Source: Pseudomonas mucoides (GTDB lineage Bacteria; Pseudomonadota; Gammaproteobacteria; Pseudomonadales; Pseudomonadaceae). From it: a stretch of 64,000 nt of DNA. The position numbers were made by a program, and so were the translations under genes. Positions 36,578 to 46,107 of the stretch are shown here, in pieces. Under the pieces are notes generated by a model. The model had not been told where the DNA came from. It saw only the letters and a list, made by a program, of their open reading frames with translations, and did no database searches. How positions within the stretch are numbered: position 1 is the stretch's first letter; each line of letters opens with the position of its first letter. The stretch covers positions 213,481 through 277,480 of the forward strand of contig NZ_JACOPW010000009.1 in NCBI RefSeq assembly GCF_015461845.1, given 5' to 3'.

Positions 36578-37707
36578 CAGCCCCTCGGTGCCAGTTCTGT
36601 GACGTGTGGCATATGCCAGAAAGCCTCGCGCACGGCGCGGTCGGAGAATCGCTCACGCAAGCGGTCGAGCATCAACTCGGCACACTGGTGACGCTGCTGC
36701 TCGTCCATCGCGGCCAGATGGTGCAGCCCTTGAGCCAGGCGCTCGGCATCGCCCAACGGGAACAGGATGCCGACCCCTTCAACGACTTCCCTCGCGCCAC
36801 CGCACGCGGTCGCGATCAACGGCACGCCCGCGGCCATGGCTTCGAGCAGCACCATGCCGAACGGTTCGTGATCGGAGCTCAGGGCGAACACATCGAAGGC
36901 ACGGAAGTAGCGACGAGCATCCGGTACTTGACCGAGAAACAGCACCCGATCGCCTATACCCAGTTCCCGGGCCAGTTCCTTGAGGTCCTGTTCCAGTCGA
37001 CCTTTACCGAGAATCACCAGTTGGCTGTTGGCCGGCAACTGCGGTAATGCCAAGGCAAAACCATGCAGCAGCGTGTTCTGGTCCTTGTCCGGATGCAGTC
37101 GTCCGACGTTACCGACAATCCAGGCATCCGCCGCCAGGCCCAGGGTTTCCCGAGCCTCGCGAACCGACACCTGGCTGGTCTGTAACGCCGGGACATCGAT
37201 CCGGTTATAGAGCGTCTGAATTCGCCCGGCCGGCCATTTCGGCAGGCAGCTGCGCATGTCGTCACGCACCGAGTCGGAGATTCCGAGCAGGCTGAGGCGC
37301 TTGCGGAAGATATGAGCGAACAGCTTGCGAGTGCCGCGCTTGTAATCGCCATACCCGTGATGCACACCGATGACCGGCAGCGAAGTCCCAAGCAGCGCGA
37401 TGTAGATCGGCTTGAAGCGGTGGGCAATGCAGAAACTGAAATTGCGCGAAGCGGCGATCTTGCGCAGATCGCCGATGGCGCCCAGCTTCAGGCCACGAAT
37501 GGCCTTGGAGCTGTATTCCATGAACAGCACTTCATCGGAAGCGCAGCCCGCAGCGACTTCACTGTCGGCGGCCCCGGTCAGAAAGACCGTGGTCACTCGA
37601 TAGCCGGTCCCCGCGAACAGGCTGGCGTACTGCCGAGCGCAGTCCAGAAACGGGCCGTCATAGCCGTGACAGAACTGCAACACATGGCGTTCAGCCGAGC
37701 GAGTCAT
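36577..37707 (-). CDS. wapH: Family 4 glycosyltransferase WapH (LPS outer core)
   Basis: 376 residues, GT-B fold. Landmarks: IGVHHGYGDYKRGTRKLFAH in the acceptor domain, GNVGRLHPDKDQNTLLHGFALAL and ALSSDHEPFGMVLLEAMAAGVPLIAT in the donor domain, the latter with the E-x7-E motif. Named by synteny with PA5004, a glucosyltransferase of the outer core. Its first 17 bases overlap the end of the carbamoyltransferase gene and its stop overlaps mig-14, so it is part of a tightly packed operon. Confidence 0.87.
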   Translation of the reverse strand: MTRSAERHVLQFCHGYDGPFLDCARQYASLFAGTGYRVTTVFLTGAADSEVAAGCASDEVLFMEYSSKAIRGLKLGAIGDLRKIAASRNFSFCIAHRFKPIYIALLGTSLPVIGVHHGYGDYKRGTRKLFAHIFRKRLSLLGISDSVRDDMRSCLPKWPAGRIQTLYNRIDVPALQTSQVSVREARETLGLAADAWIVGNVGRLHPDKDQNTLLHGFALALPQLPANSQLVILGKGRLEQDLKELARELGIGDRVLFLGQVPDARRYFRAFDVFALSSDHEPFGMVLLEAMAAGVPLIATACGGAREVVEGVGILFPLGDAERLAQGLHHLAAMDEQQRHQCAELMLDRLRERFSDRAVREAFWHMPHVTELAPRG

Positions 37708-39448
37708 ATGCGTCAGCGCCCTCTTTAACCACCAGGATGTCTTCCATGATCAGATACTGTAGGTCAGAGCCGAAGAACATGTTCAGGGCATCGGTCGGCG
37801 AGCAGATCATCGGCTCGCCACGACGGTTGAGCGAGGTGTTCAGCGACACGCCGTTGCCGGTCAGCACTTCCAGCGCTTTCATCATGTCGTAGTAGCGCGG
37901 GTTGTACTCGCGCTTGAGCACCTGGGCCCGGGACGTACCGTCTTCGTGGACGACTTCCGGCACGCGGGTCTTCCACTCTTCAGCCACTTCAAAGGTGAAG
38001 GTCATGAACGGCGCCGGGTGATCGATCTTGATCATCTGCGGGGCCACGGTGTCGAGCATCGACGGGCAGAAAGGCCTCCAGCGCTCGCGGAACTTGATCT
38101 GGTGGTTGATACGGTCAGCCACGCCAACGGCGCTCGGGCAACCGATGATCGAACGACCGCCCAAGGCACGCGGACCGAACTCCATGCGCCCCTGGAACCA
38201 GGCCACCGGGTTGCCGTCGACCATGATTTTGGCGATGTTTTCCGGCATGTTGGCGAGCTTGCGCCAGACCGGTTTGCTCGGGTGACGGGCACAGGCAGCG
38301 AGCACGTCTTCGTTGGTGTACGACGGGCCGAGGTAGACGTGTTCCATCTTCTCGACCGGCACGCCACGGGCGTTAGACACATAAGCCGCCGCACCGACCG
38401 CCGTACCGGCATCACCGGATGCAGGCTGTACGAACAGCTCTTTGACGTCATCACGAGCGATGATTTTCTGGTTGAGCTTGACGTTCAACGCACAGCCACC
38501 GGCGTAGGCCAGCTTGCCGGTTTCCTTGAGCACGTCGCCCAGGTAGTAGTCGATCATCTGCAGCGCGATTTTTTCGAACAGCGCTTGAATGCTCGCGGCA
38601 TAGTGGATGTACGGCTCGTCGGCGATGTCGCCTTCGCGCTTCGGTCCCAGCCACTCGATCAGCTTCGGCGAGAAGTAGTAGCCTTTGCCCTTCTCTTTGT
38701 AGCGACGCAGGCCGATGACGTTGGCGTAGTCGGTGTTGATCACCAGCTCGCCGTTTTCGAACGAAGCCAGGCGCGAGAAATCGTATTTGCTGGCGTCGCC
38801 GTACGGCGCCATGCCCATGACCTTGAACTCGCCGTCGAGCATATCGAAACCGAGGAACTCGGTGATCGCGCCATACAGGCCACCGAGGGAGTCCGGATCG
38901 AAGAATTCCTTGATCTTGTGGATCTTGCCGTTCTCGCCGTAACCGAAGAAGGTCGTGGCGTACTCACCCTTGCCGTCGATCCCCAGGATCGCGGTTTTCT
39001 TCTTGAAACCGGAGCAGTGGTAAGCACTGGAGGCGTGGGCCAGATGGTGCTCGACCGGCTCGATCTTGATTTTCTTCGGATCGAAGCCCAGTTGCTCGAG
39101 GCACCAGACAATCTTGTTGCGATAACGCTTGTAGCGACGGTTGCCCATCAGGATCGCGTCAAGCGCGCGGTCCGGGGCGTACCAGTAACGCTTGGCGTAC
39201 TGCCAGCGAGCCTTGCCGAAAATACTGATCGGTGCGAATGGAATCGCCACCACATCTACGTCGGATGGCTTGATGCCCGCCTGTTCCAGGCAGAACTTCG
39301 CCGACTCGTAGGGCATGCGGTTCTTTGCATGTTTATCGCGCACAAAGCGCTCTTCTTCAGCCGCCGCGACCAGCTTGCCGTCGATGTACAAGGCTGCGGA
39401 AGGATCATGGCTAAGGGCGCCGGACAGGCCAAGAATCGTCAATGCCAC
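37691..39448 (-). CDS. NodU/CmcH family carbamoyltransferase (LPS core heptose)
   Basis: 585 residues. N-terminal Kae1-like ASKHA domain (LTILGLSGALSHDPSAALYIDGKLVAAAEEERF, then HHLAHASSAYHCSGF with metal-binding His) and the C-terminal YrdC-like domain region with AWFQGRMEFGPRALGGRSI, typical of carbamoyl-phosphate-dependent O-carbamoyltransferases. In P. aeruginosa the equivalent gene (PA5005, called wapO in some papers) is thought to carbamoylate heptose II of the core. First gene of the run down to wapR; wapH overlaps it by 17 bases. Confidence 0.93.
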   Translation of the reverse strand: MALTILGLSGALSHDPSAALYIDGKLVAAAEEERFVRDKHAKNRMPYESAKFCLEQAGIKPSDVDVVAIPFAPISIFGKARWQYAKRYWYAPDRALDAILMGNRRYKRYRNKIVWCLEQLGFDPKKIKIEPVEHHLAHASSAYHCSGFKKKTAILGIDGKGEYATTFFGYGENGKIHKIKEFFDPDSLGGLYGAITEFLGFDMLDGEFKVMGMAPYGDASKYDFSRLASFENGELVINTDYANVIGLRRYKEKGKGYYFSPKLIEWLGPKREGDIADEPYIHYAASIQALFEKIALQMIDYYLGDVLKETGKLAYAGGCALNVKLNQKIIARDDVKELFVQPASGDAGTAVGAAAYVSNARGVPVEKMEHVYLGPSYTNEDVLAACARHPSKPVWRKLANMPENIAKIMVDGNPVAWFQGRMEFGPRALGGRSIIGCPSAVGVADRINHQIKFRERWRPFCPSMLDTVAPQMIKIDHPAPFMTFTFEVAEEWKTRVPEVVHEDGTSRAQVLKREYNPRYYDMMKALEVLTGNGVSLNTSLNRRGEPMICSPTDALNMFFGSDLQYLIMEDILVVKEGADAYDSLG

Positions 39449-39612
39449 AGGGGTCTAGCCTCTTTAGTCTGCATGCAGGCGACAAGCGCCTCAAAAATTA
39501 ATGTGCCCTCGCAAGCGGCGAGAGACAGCTAAAGGGCGGGATTATAGCGTAAACATGGCGGGAATGACCCAGCGCTTATTGTCCTACAAGGGAGGAAAGC
39601 ATGAGGCCCCGC

Positions 39613-39948
39613 TTATCCTCGGCCCGGGCGCCAGTAAATGCTGAGATTGCCATCTGTAGCCTGGCGGTAGATCGTATACGGCAAGGACACGGTATCGAAG
39701 ACACCCGACAGGCCCAGGTCCAGCAGCACGAACGGCACGAGGAAGCCGGTGGGATTCGGCGGGGCATTCAACACACAAAAGTCATAGGCCAGGCCGCTAT
39801 AAATGCGGGGAATGGATTGACAGTAGGTTTTTTGTTTCCTGAGACTGCGGGCTGCGTCCTCATCAGCTTGCAACACCGTCATCGTGGTCCCGCAGCCGGT
39901 CAGTGCGAGCGAGAAAGCAGCCAACATAACAGCCATTTTTATGGTCAA
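39613..39948 (-). CDS. YceK/YidQ-like lipoprotein
   Basis: 111 residues from TTG 39948, chosen because GGAGGG lies 6 bases before it; an ATG 12 bases downstream lacks a ribosome-binding site. Lipobox ALTGCGT after the signal sequence MAVMLAAFSLALTGC. The mature part contains IYSGLAYDFCVLNAP and a hydrophobic LVPFVLLDLGLSGVFDTVSLPYTIY ending in a Trp-Arg tail, the pattern of small YceK/YidQ lipoproteins. Function unknown. Sits alone between the carbamoyltransferase and the kinase genes. Confidence 0.72.
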   Translation of the reverse strand: MTIKMAVMLAAFSLALTGCGTTMTVLQADEDAARSLRKQKTYCQSIPRIYSGLAYDFCVLNAPPNPTGFLVPFVLLDLGLSGVFDTVSLPYTIYRQATDGNLSIYWRPGRG

Positions 39949-40094
39949 GATTTGCCCTCCGTGAACGTCAGGCAAATTAGCATCGCGGCTATTCAGGGCA
40001 CAGTTCATGGGGTCTGTAGATCACGTAGGACAATTCATCAGAACTCGTCCTCTAGATCTCAGGCGGCGGGTCTGGCCGTCGTCGGAACGCCGCC

Positions 40095-40164
40095 CGGAGC
40101 AGGCTCACTCCTACACTGGATCTGCGTCGTGCACAAAACCACTGTGGGAGCGAGCCTGCTCCCG
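40095..40164. repeat. REP doublet upstream of the YceK-like gene
   Basis: Inverted REP units CGGAGCAGGCTCACTCC and GGAGCGAGCCTGCTCCCG about 35 bases apart, in the 235-base gap between the lipoprotein gene and the two-domain kinase gene. Confidence 0.8.
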
Positions 40165-40183
40165 ATAGGACCGAAGGTCCGAT

Positions 40184-41635
40184 TCAGGCGGCGCCGGAGA
40201 TATCCTTGGGAAGACGCTGATCAATGACCTGATACAGCGCGCTGCTCTCAGGCCAATTGCGCATGAACCGTGCCCGATCCCGCGCATAGGCCGGGGCAAA
40301 GCTGCCCACCGAGCCATGCTGACACATCGAATCCAGGTCAATCAGCGCCCAGCGATCTTCCTGCCAGAACAGGTTGTGGCCCTTGAAGTCACCATGGCTG
40401 ATGCGCGCGCCGATCAGTTCGGCGAACAAATGATCCAGCGCCAGCAACTCCGCCTCCGGCGCATGGCCGTTTTCAACGTAGGGCGCAAAACGCTCGATGA
40501 TGTCCGGACCCGGCAAATACTCAGTCACCAGATAGGCCCGACTGCGCAACCAGAGAAACCGCGTCTCCAGCAGCGCCAACGGCTTGGGCGTGGCAATGCC
40601 GAGGAATGCCAGGCGATTGCCTTCACGCCACGAATGCCACGCACGGCTCGGACGCCAGAAGCGTTTGAGCCAATGGGCAAAGCCTTTGATGTTGTAGCGC
40701 TTGATCACCAGCGTCCGACCATCAATATCGACTTTTCCTACACTCGCCGCGCCGCCGGTCTTGTACAAATGGCCTTGATCGAGCAGGGCATCGGCCTGCC
40801 CCAGCACCGGCAGCATCGCGGCCTCTTCCTCGCGACGAATCGCCCGCAGCCCGAACGCCCCGCGCTGGACGCTGAACAGCGTGCAATCGCGGCCGACCTT
40901 GATCAGAAAGTCTTTCAAACGCCAGGCGCGAACCTTATCGATCTGCTTCTGCAAGGCCTCCATGGGCAAGGCGTGCTCGCCGTTGCTCAACAAGTAATAC
41001 ACCAGCAGTTCTTCGATGAACGGCTCCAGCGTCTTGGGCAACTGCGCAAAAAATACGCCGAGGTTTTCCAGGACTTTGTTGCGCGACAGCGGTTGGCCCG
41101 GCGTTTCAGCACAGACACCGCCGCCATCGATCAAATACAAGCGGCCGCGCTGACGCAGCAGGTTGTCCAAGTGCAGGTCTTCCTGCCAGAGTCCCTTGCG
41201 ATGCATTTGGCCGATTGCGCCCAATGCCTCGGCAATCACGGCCCCTTGCATGTCCGCCAACACGGGCAAGTGTTCGACTATTTTCCAGGTCTCCCCCAGG
41301 CTCTCGGCGCCTTCGAGGAAATCGAACAGCAGCCAGCCACCCTCGCCTTCCTTTAGCCCATCCGCCAGCAGTTGCGGTGTGGTCAGGCCTTGATCGGCCA
41401 GCAAACGCACGCCGGCCAGTTCACGCTGAAAATGCCGCGCCGCTTTGCTGCCGACCAATAATTTGGCCAGCACCGGACGGCCACGCCAGACACCGGCACC
41501 CACATAACGCTGCCCCGGCAAGACCCGCAGCAAGCTCAACAATTGCAAATCGGCGGGGCCTGCGGCATCGGCCAGAGGAATGCTCATGGGCAGGCTCGGG
41601 GTGCGGCCGGCGTTCTTCAGTTCGGACAAACGCAT
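40184..41635 (-). CDS. LPS kinase-like protein with two tandem kinase domains
   Basis: 483 residues. Two protein-kinase-like halves: in the first the catalytic loop is LWQEDLHLDNLL (Asp153) with metal-binding YLIDGGG (Asp170); in the second HGDFKGHNLF (Asp416) with WALIDLDSM. Nucleotide-side elements are present in both (GVWRGRPVLAKLLVG; KVDIDGRTLVIKRYN). Both halves look catalytically competent. Homologous to PA5006 by position; probably a core sugar kinase in the cytosol. Its start shares a base with the stop of the upstream wapQ-like gene, so it is the last gene of waaF-waaC-waaG-waaP-wapP-wapQ-this gene. Confidence 0.85.
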   Translation of the reverse strand: MRLSELKNAGRTPSLPMSIPLADAAGPADLQLLSLLRVLPGQRYVGAGVWRGRPVLAKLLVGSKAARHFQRELAGVRLLADQGLTTPQLLADGLKEGEGGWLLFDFLEGAESLGETWKIVEHLPVLADMQGAVIAEALGAIGQMHRKGLWQEDLHLDNLLRQRGRLYLIDGGGVCAETPGQPLSRNKVLENLGVFFAQLPKTLEPFIEELLVYYLLSNGEHALPMEALQKQIDKVRAWRLKDFLIKVGRDCTLFSVQRGAFGLRAIRREEEAAMLPVLGQADALLDQGHLYKTGGAASVGKVDIDGRTLVIKRYNIKGFAHWLKRFWRPSRAWHSWREGNRLAFLGIATPKPLALLETRFLWLRSRAYLVTEYLPGPDIIERFAPYVENGHAPEAELLALDHLFAELIGARISHGDFKGHNLFWQEDRWALIDLDSMCQHGSVGSFAPAYARDRARFMRNWPESSALYQVIDQRLPKDISGAA

Positions 41636-42387
41636 CAGCGGGTCTCCTTACGACTGCGCCGCGCAGTCAGACGTGACACCCAACTGTCCACCAACGCACT
41701 GTCCCGAGGCTGATCGACATAGACCGCCAGCAATTCGCGCAACTGCGCGTCGGTCCACTCCGGCGCGCGACGCAGCAACGGTTCCAGATCCTTGACCCGG
41801 TCACGTTGACCGAACAACAGCGGCCGGGTCTTTTCCAGGTCGATCAACTGAGCCAGATAGCCGTCGCCGCTCGCCTGAAGAAAAATATGTTTGGGGTAGA
41901 AACAACCATGAACCTGACGCACGCCGTGCAGGCGCCGCGCCAGTTCGCCACAGGCTTTGAGGATGGCCGAATGTTGCGCCTCGCTCAGGTCCGACCAACG
42001 CTGCAACAGCGAATCCAGGTCATCCCAGCCGTCCAGCGCGCGAGTCAGCAGCACCGCGCGGACTTCACCGTTGATTTTACGCTCACCAAAAAACACCGCC
42101 TTCAGCGCCGGAATACCGAGTTTTTCATAGCGGCTGATGTTGCGAAATTCGCGGGCGAAGCTCGGCTCGCCGAAAGGCGCGTGGAAGGTACGCGTCAGGT
42201 AGTTGCTCTGGCGCTTGAGGTAAAAACCACGCCCCTCCAGATCCAGCCGAAACACACTGCTCCAGCCACCACCCGCGGTATTGGGCTCGTCCACAGCCTC
42301 GAGCTGTTTGGCCCAAAGCGCATCGAACGTGCCGAGGCCATGGCGCTCAAGCAGCGCACGGTCTTCAGCGGCCAGGAAATCAGTCAT
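41635..42387 (-). CDS. wapQ: LPS core kinase WapQ-like (InaA family)
   Basis: 250 residues of the InaA/LPS-kinase family. ATP-side: VFRLDLEGRGFYLKRQSNY; catalytic-loop position HGCFYPKHIFL, where a His-x-Asp is replaced by the family-typical CFYPKH, and a metal-binding Asp in LAQLIDLEKTRP. Because the catalytic Asp is not in its usual place, activity may differ from WaaP. Named by synteny with PA5007; the assignment of letters is from memory. Overlaps wapP by 4 bases (ATGA) and the following kinase gene by 1. Confidence 0.8.
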   Translation of the reverse strand: MTDFLAAEDRALLERHGLGTFDALWAKQLEAVDEPNTAGGGWSSVFRLDLEGRGFYLKRQSNYLTRTFHAPFGEPSFAREFRNISRYEKLGIPALKAVFFGERKINGEVRAVLLTRALDGWDDLDSLLQRWSDLSEAQHSAILKACGELARRLHGVRQVHGCFYPKHIFLQASGDGYLAQLIDLEKTRPLLFGQRDRVKDLEPLLRRAPEWTDAQLRELLAVYVDQPRDSALVDSWVSRLTARRSRKETR

Positions 42388-43118
42388 TCGCGTCCCTCGA
42401 AAAATCTCACCACGTGCCGGATGCGTTTCTTGTCGGCGGCATTCAGCCGGTCACGCTGGCGGTATTGCAGATAAAAGCGCAGGCGCTGGGTCGCCGACAG
42501 GTGGTATTTGGCCACCTTGTCGAGGCAGGCCAGGTCTTTGGTGATGCGGTACTTAAGCCAGAAGCCGTGCCAGAAATCGCCATTGGGGCAATCGATCAGG
42601 AACAGGCGGGCTTGATCATCGACCAGCAGGTTGCGCCACTTCAAATCGTTATGGGTAAAGCGATTGTCGTGCATGGTCCGGGTGTAACCGGCCAGCTGCC
42701 GACTGATCGCATCGACCCAGGCGCGGTCCGCCAACTTGGGATCACGCCGATCAGCGAGGGCCGACAAGTCTTCGGTGTTGGGCAACTCGCGGGTGATCAT
42801 CGCCCCGCGGTCGTATGCCGCGCCGCGTCGCTCCAGGCCCCAGGCCACCACTTCGGCGGTAGGAATGCCCCACTTGGCGAAGCGCTTGAGGTTCTGCCAT
42901 TCGGCTTTCACCCGGGGTTTGCCCAGGTAACGGCGCAGGCCTTTGCCGGCGCCGACGTAGCGTTTGACGTAGTAATTAATACCGTTGCGATTGACGCGAA
43001 TGACCTCGGACAACAGGTCGCGAGTCAGCCGCTCACCTTGCAGCGCGAACACCGCTTCAAGGCTGCCAAAATCTTCTGCCAGATCGCTGTAAGCGGGCTC
43101 CAGTTTCCAACCCGCCAT
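42384..43118 (-). CDS. wapP: LPS core heptose kinase WapP
   Basis: 244 residues, LPS-kinase family. Nucleotide lobe contains NGINYYVKRYVGAGKG; the catalytic loop is THNDLKWRNLLV (Asp158) and the metal-binding Asp is in LFLIDCPNGDF, so all kinase residues are in place. Synteny with PA5008. Shares one base with the waaP stop and overlaps wapQ by 4, so WaaP, WapP and WapQ are made together; they act on the heptoses added by WaaC and WaaF in the cytosol. Confidence 0.88.
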   Translation of the reverse strand: MAGWKLEPAYSDLAEDFGSLEAVFALQGERLTRDLLSEVIRVNRNGINYYVKRYVGAGKGLRRYLGKPRVKAEWQNLKRFAKWGIPTAEVVAWGLERRGAAYDRGAMITRELPNTEDLSALADRRDPKLADRAWVDAISRQLAGYTRTMHDNRFTHNDLKWRNLLVDDQARLFLIDCPNGDFWHGFWLKYRITKDLACLDKVAKYHLSATQRLRFYLQYRQRDRLNAADKKRIRHVVRFFEGRE

Positions 43119-43924
43119 CAGAGCGCATCCCCATATCGCTGTTTACGGTCATAGAGTTTATTGGCCTTGCCCTCAAGCCAGGCGAGCAATGACGCTTCCT
43201 CGGCCAGAATCTGGCGCAGCGGCTGTTGGAAGTAGCCCTTGAGGAAACGCAATTTGTCACGCCGGGTCAGGCCAATGTCCAGGGCCGAAAAGTACAGTGC
43301 CGCCAGATCCTTGTTGCGCCAGCGCTGGGTGATCGCCGGGCGGGTCTGGGCACGGTGCAGGTCGATCACCGAGAGTTTGAAATCGTCAGCCGTCACCGGT
43401 TTATCGGTGTGCAGCAGGAAGTGGCAGATGTAGCAGTCGCGATGGTTGACCCCGGCGCGGTGCATCATGCCGGTCATGCGCGCGACTTCGGCGATCAGCG
43501 CACGCTTGAGCGCAGGCGCAGGCGGATGCTTGATCCAGTCGATGCTGAAGTCTTCGAGGCTGACGGTCGGCGCCAGTTCTTCGGTAACGATGAACGAGTG
43601 TTGATCTGCCGGGTTGCTGCCCTTCTCGCCGTAAGCCACGGCGGTCATGGTCGGCACGCCGACTTCTTGCAGGCGCTGAATGGCTTTCCATTCCTGACCC
43701 GCGCCGAGGACCGGCAGCTTGGCCGTCAACAGGTTCTTGAAGATCTCGCCCCAGCCAATGCCACGGTGGATCTTCACGAAAAAACCGTTGCCGTTCACTT
43801 CAGTGCGCAACGTCCGGCGCGCTTCCAGCTCACGGTAAACCTCGCCCTCGAGGCCTTCGACTTCGGTGAACGCATCGCGTCCGGCCCAAAGGCTCTTGAA
43901 CGGTTCAGCCAGCATCAACTTCAT
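43118..43924 (-). CDS. waaP: LPS heptose I kinase WaaP
   Basis: 268 residues from ATG 43924 (MKLMLAEPFKSLWAG), the same length as I recall for the P. aeruginosa enzyme. Phosphorylates inner-core heptose I, needed for outer-membrane integrity in pseudomonads. Catalytic loop HRDCYICHFLL with Asp163; metal site LSVIDLHRAQTRPAI; ATP lobe NGNGFFVKIHRGIGWGE. The reading frame is open a further 72 codons upstream inside waaG, which I reject. Its start overlaps the waaG stop by one base. Confidence 0.95.
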   Translation of the reverse strand: MKLMLAEPFKSLWAGRDAFTEVEGLEGEVYRELEARRTLRTEVNGNGFFVKIHRGIGWGEIFKNLLTAKLPVLGAGQEWKAIQRLQEVGVPTMTAVAYGEKGSNPADQHSFIVTEELAPTVSLEDFSIDWIKHPPAPALKRALIAEVARMTGMMHRAGVNHRDCYICHFLLHTDKPVTADDFKLSVIDLHRAQTRPAITQRWRNKDLAALYFSALDIGLTRRDKLRFLKGYFQQPLRQILAEEASLLAWLEGKANKLYDRKQRYGDAL

Positions 43925-45045
43925 TAAGCGTGCTCCGCCAGAATCACATCGGCCGCGTGTTGCGGCATGCTGTAGAGGTCGGCCGTCTCGGCAAAGGCCA
44001 GACCGTTGCGGCTCCAGGCCGCCCGTGCTTGAGCGTCGTTCAACATGCCCCTCAGGTACTGCGTCAGTTGGGCCTGCTCGAAGGGTTCGTCCAGCACCAG
44101 CCCGGCGTCGGCCTCGGCGATGTAATGGGCGTAACCACACACTGCGCTCACCAATACCGGCAACCCGGCCACCAGGGCTTCGAGCAACACGGTCCCGGTG
44201 TTTTCGTTGTACGCCGGGTGGATCAACAGGTCGGCACCGAGCAGGAAACGCGGGATATCGCTGCGCCCCTTGAGGAACGTCACGTTGTCGCCCAGCCCCA
44301 AAGCAGCGCTCTGCATCTGGAATAATTTGGGGTCATCCTGGCCAATTACAAACAGCCGGGTGCGCTTCTTCAGATCGGCGGGCAATGCGGCCAGCGCCTT
44401 GAGGCTACGATCCACGCCCTTGGTCTTGAACCCCGAGCCGATTTGCACCAGCAGCAGTTCATCGTCTTTCAGGTTGAACTCGGCACGGAAACCGGCACGA
44501 ATTTCGGCCGCATTGGGCGGCGCGCGACGGTCCTGGGAAATTCCCGGTGGCAGCAGGTGAAAACGCTCCAGCGGCGTGTCGTAATGCTTGATGAACAGCG
44601 GCTGCTGCACTTCGGAAATCATCAGCACTTCGGTCTTGGCGTCCTTGGCGAACACCGCGCGCTCATACTCGGCAAAGTGTCGGTAACGGCCCCAACGCCG
44701 GTACAACGAGTGCCGCAGGTTCTGCGCCTTGTCTTCGAAGCAGCCGTCGGCGGCGTAGTAAACGTCCAGGCCCGGCATCTTGTTGAAACCGATCAAGCGG
44801 TCCACGGGGCGTTTGGCCAGGTCCGCTTCCATCCACTCACTGAGTTTTTCGTTACGGCGATGATTGAACAGCGCCTTGACCGGTGCCACCAGCACTTCGA
44901 AACCCGGCGGAACGTCGCCCTCCCAGATCAGCGTGTAGACACGGATCTGATGGCCACGCTGCTGACATTCAAGGGCGATGCGCATGAAGTCACGCTGCAG
45001 CCCTCCGAACGGAAAATACTTGTACAAGACGAATGCCAATTGCAT
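43924..45045 (-). CDS. waaG: LPS core glycosyltransferase WaaG
   Basis: 373 residues, family 4 GT-B glycosyltransferase that adds the first hexose of the outer core (galactosamine in Pseudomonas, from family knowledge) to heptose. N-terminal YKYFPFGGLQRDFMRIALE carries the GG loop; donor domain shows VQIGSGFKTKGVDRSLKAL and HPAYNENTGTVLLEALVAG with the Glu pair. One-base overlaps with waaC before and waaP after. Confidence 0.95.
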   Translation of the reverse strand: MQLAFVLYKYFPFGGLQRDFMRIALECQQRGHQIRVYTLIWEGDVPPGFEVLVAPVKALFNHRRNEKLSEWMEADLAKRPVDRLIGFNKMPGLDVYYAADGCFEDKAQNLRHSLYRRWGRYRHFAEYERAVFAKDAKTEVLMISEVQQPLFIKHYDTPLERFHLLPPGISQDRRAPPNAAEIRAGFRAEFNLKDDELLLVQIGSGFKTKGVDRSLKALAALPADLKKRTRLFVIGQDDPKLFQMQSAALGLGDNVTFLKGRSDIPRFLLGADLLIHPAYNENTGTVLLEALVAGLPVLVSAVCGYAHYIAEADAGLVLDEPFEQAQLTQYLRGMLNDAQARAAWSRNGLAFAETADLYSMPQHAADVILAEHA

Positions 45046-46106
45046 CAGCGCAGCTCCTCAGCCAGTAACAACGTGCTCAGTCGGGTCGCGACACGCTCGG
45101 GATTCAGACGCGTGAAGCACAGCGGCCACTCGCGTTTCAGGTTGAACTGACGGGCATCCTGTTCCGTCGGTTGATACGTGCATTTCTTTTGCAGGCACGG
45201 TGCGCAGGGGAAGTCGCTGGCGATGTGAATCTGCGCTTTACCGTAGGCGCCGGTCAGGCCCGGGTTGGTCGGGCCGAACAGCGACAGGGTCGGGACGTCG
45301 AGCGCGGCGGCCAGATGACCAAGGCCGGTGTCCACGGCGACACAGGCCTGCGCGCTGGCCAGCACTTTGCCGACACCGGCCAGGTTCAGTTTGGGCAGCA
45401 CTTCGACATGGCGGAACCCGGCGGCGATGCGCTCGGCCCGGGCTTTCTCGATCGGGTTGCCCCACGGCAGTTTCACGCCGACGCCCAGATAACCAACGCG
45501 TTCGGCCAGCTCACGCCAGTAGGCTTCCGGCCAGTGTTTGGTGTCCCACGTGGTGCCATGCAGGAACAGCACATACGGATTCTTGCGTGGCAGTTCGACC
45601 AGGCGTTCGACGTTCAGGCCGTAATCGCCCAGGCCTTTGGGCAAGTCGTAGCCCAACGCCAGGGCGAACAATTGACGCACCCGCTCCACCGCGTGCTGTC
45701 CACGGCCCACCGCCAGGCGGCGGGAGTAGAAGCGTGCAGCCACCGGCTCGCGCGCCGAATCCTTGTCCAGCCCGGCGACCGGCGCCTTGACGTAGCGTGT
45801 CAGCCAGGCGCTCTTCAGCAGGCCTTGGGCGTCGATCACCAGATCATATTTTTCGGCACGAATGCTTTGTTTGAAGCGCTTCCACTCGCCACTCTTGATG
45901 GTTTGCCAGAGGTTCTTGCGCCAGCGACGGATCGCCACCGGGATCACCTTGCCCACGGCCGGGTGCCAGGTCGGAATCTCGGCGAAGCCTTCTTCCACCA
46001 CCCAGTCGAACGTGATGCCGGGGATCGCCCGCGCCGCATCGGTCAGCGCCGGCAACGCGTGAATCACGTCGCCCAGCGAAGAAGTCTTGATCAGCAGAAC
46101 CCGCAA
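45045..46106 (-). CDS. waaC: LPS heptosyltransferase I WaaC
   Basis: 353 residues, GT-9 family. Transfers the first L,D-heptose from ADP-heptose (made with HldE) to Kdo. Visible: start MRVLLIKTSSLGDVIHALPAL, the donor region LPWGNPIEKARAERIA, and AVDTGLGHLAAALDVPTLSLFGPTNPGLTGAYG typical of heptosyltransferases. One base separates it from waaF, one-base overlap with waaG. Confidence 0.96.
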   Translation of the reverse strand: MRVLLIKTSSLGDVIHALPALTDAARAIPGITFDWVVEEGFAEIPTWHPAVGKVIPVAIRRWRKNLWQTIKSGEWKRFKQSIRAEKYDLVIDAQGLLKSAWLTRYVKAPVAGLDKDSAREPVAARFYSRRLAVGRGQHAVERVRQLFALALGYDLPKGLGDYGLNVERLVELPRKNPYVLFLHGTTWDTKHWPEAYWRELAERVGYLGVGVKLPWGNPIEKARAERIAAGFRHVEVLPKLNLAGVGKVLASAQACVAVDTGLGHLAAALDVPTLSLFGPTNPGLTGAYGKAQIHIASDFPCAPCLQKKCTYQPTEQDARQFNLKREWPLCFTRLNPERVATRLSTLLLAEELR

Positions 46107-46107
46107 A

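Noticed and set aside
37946..39532. 528-codon plus-strand frame
   Set aside because: Antisense of the carbamoyltransferase, which has family motifs throughout.
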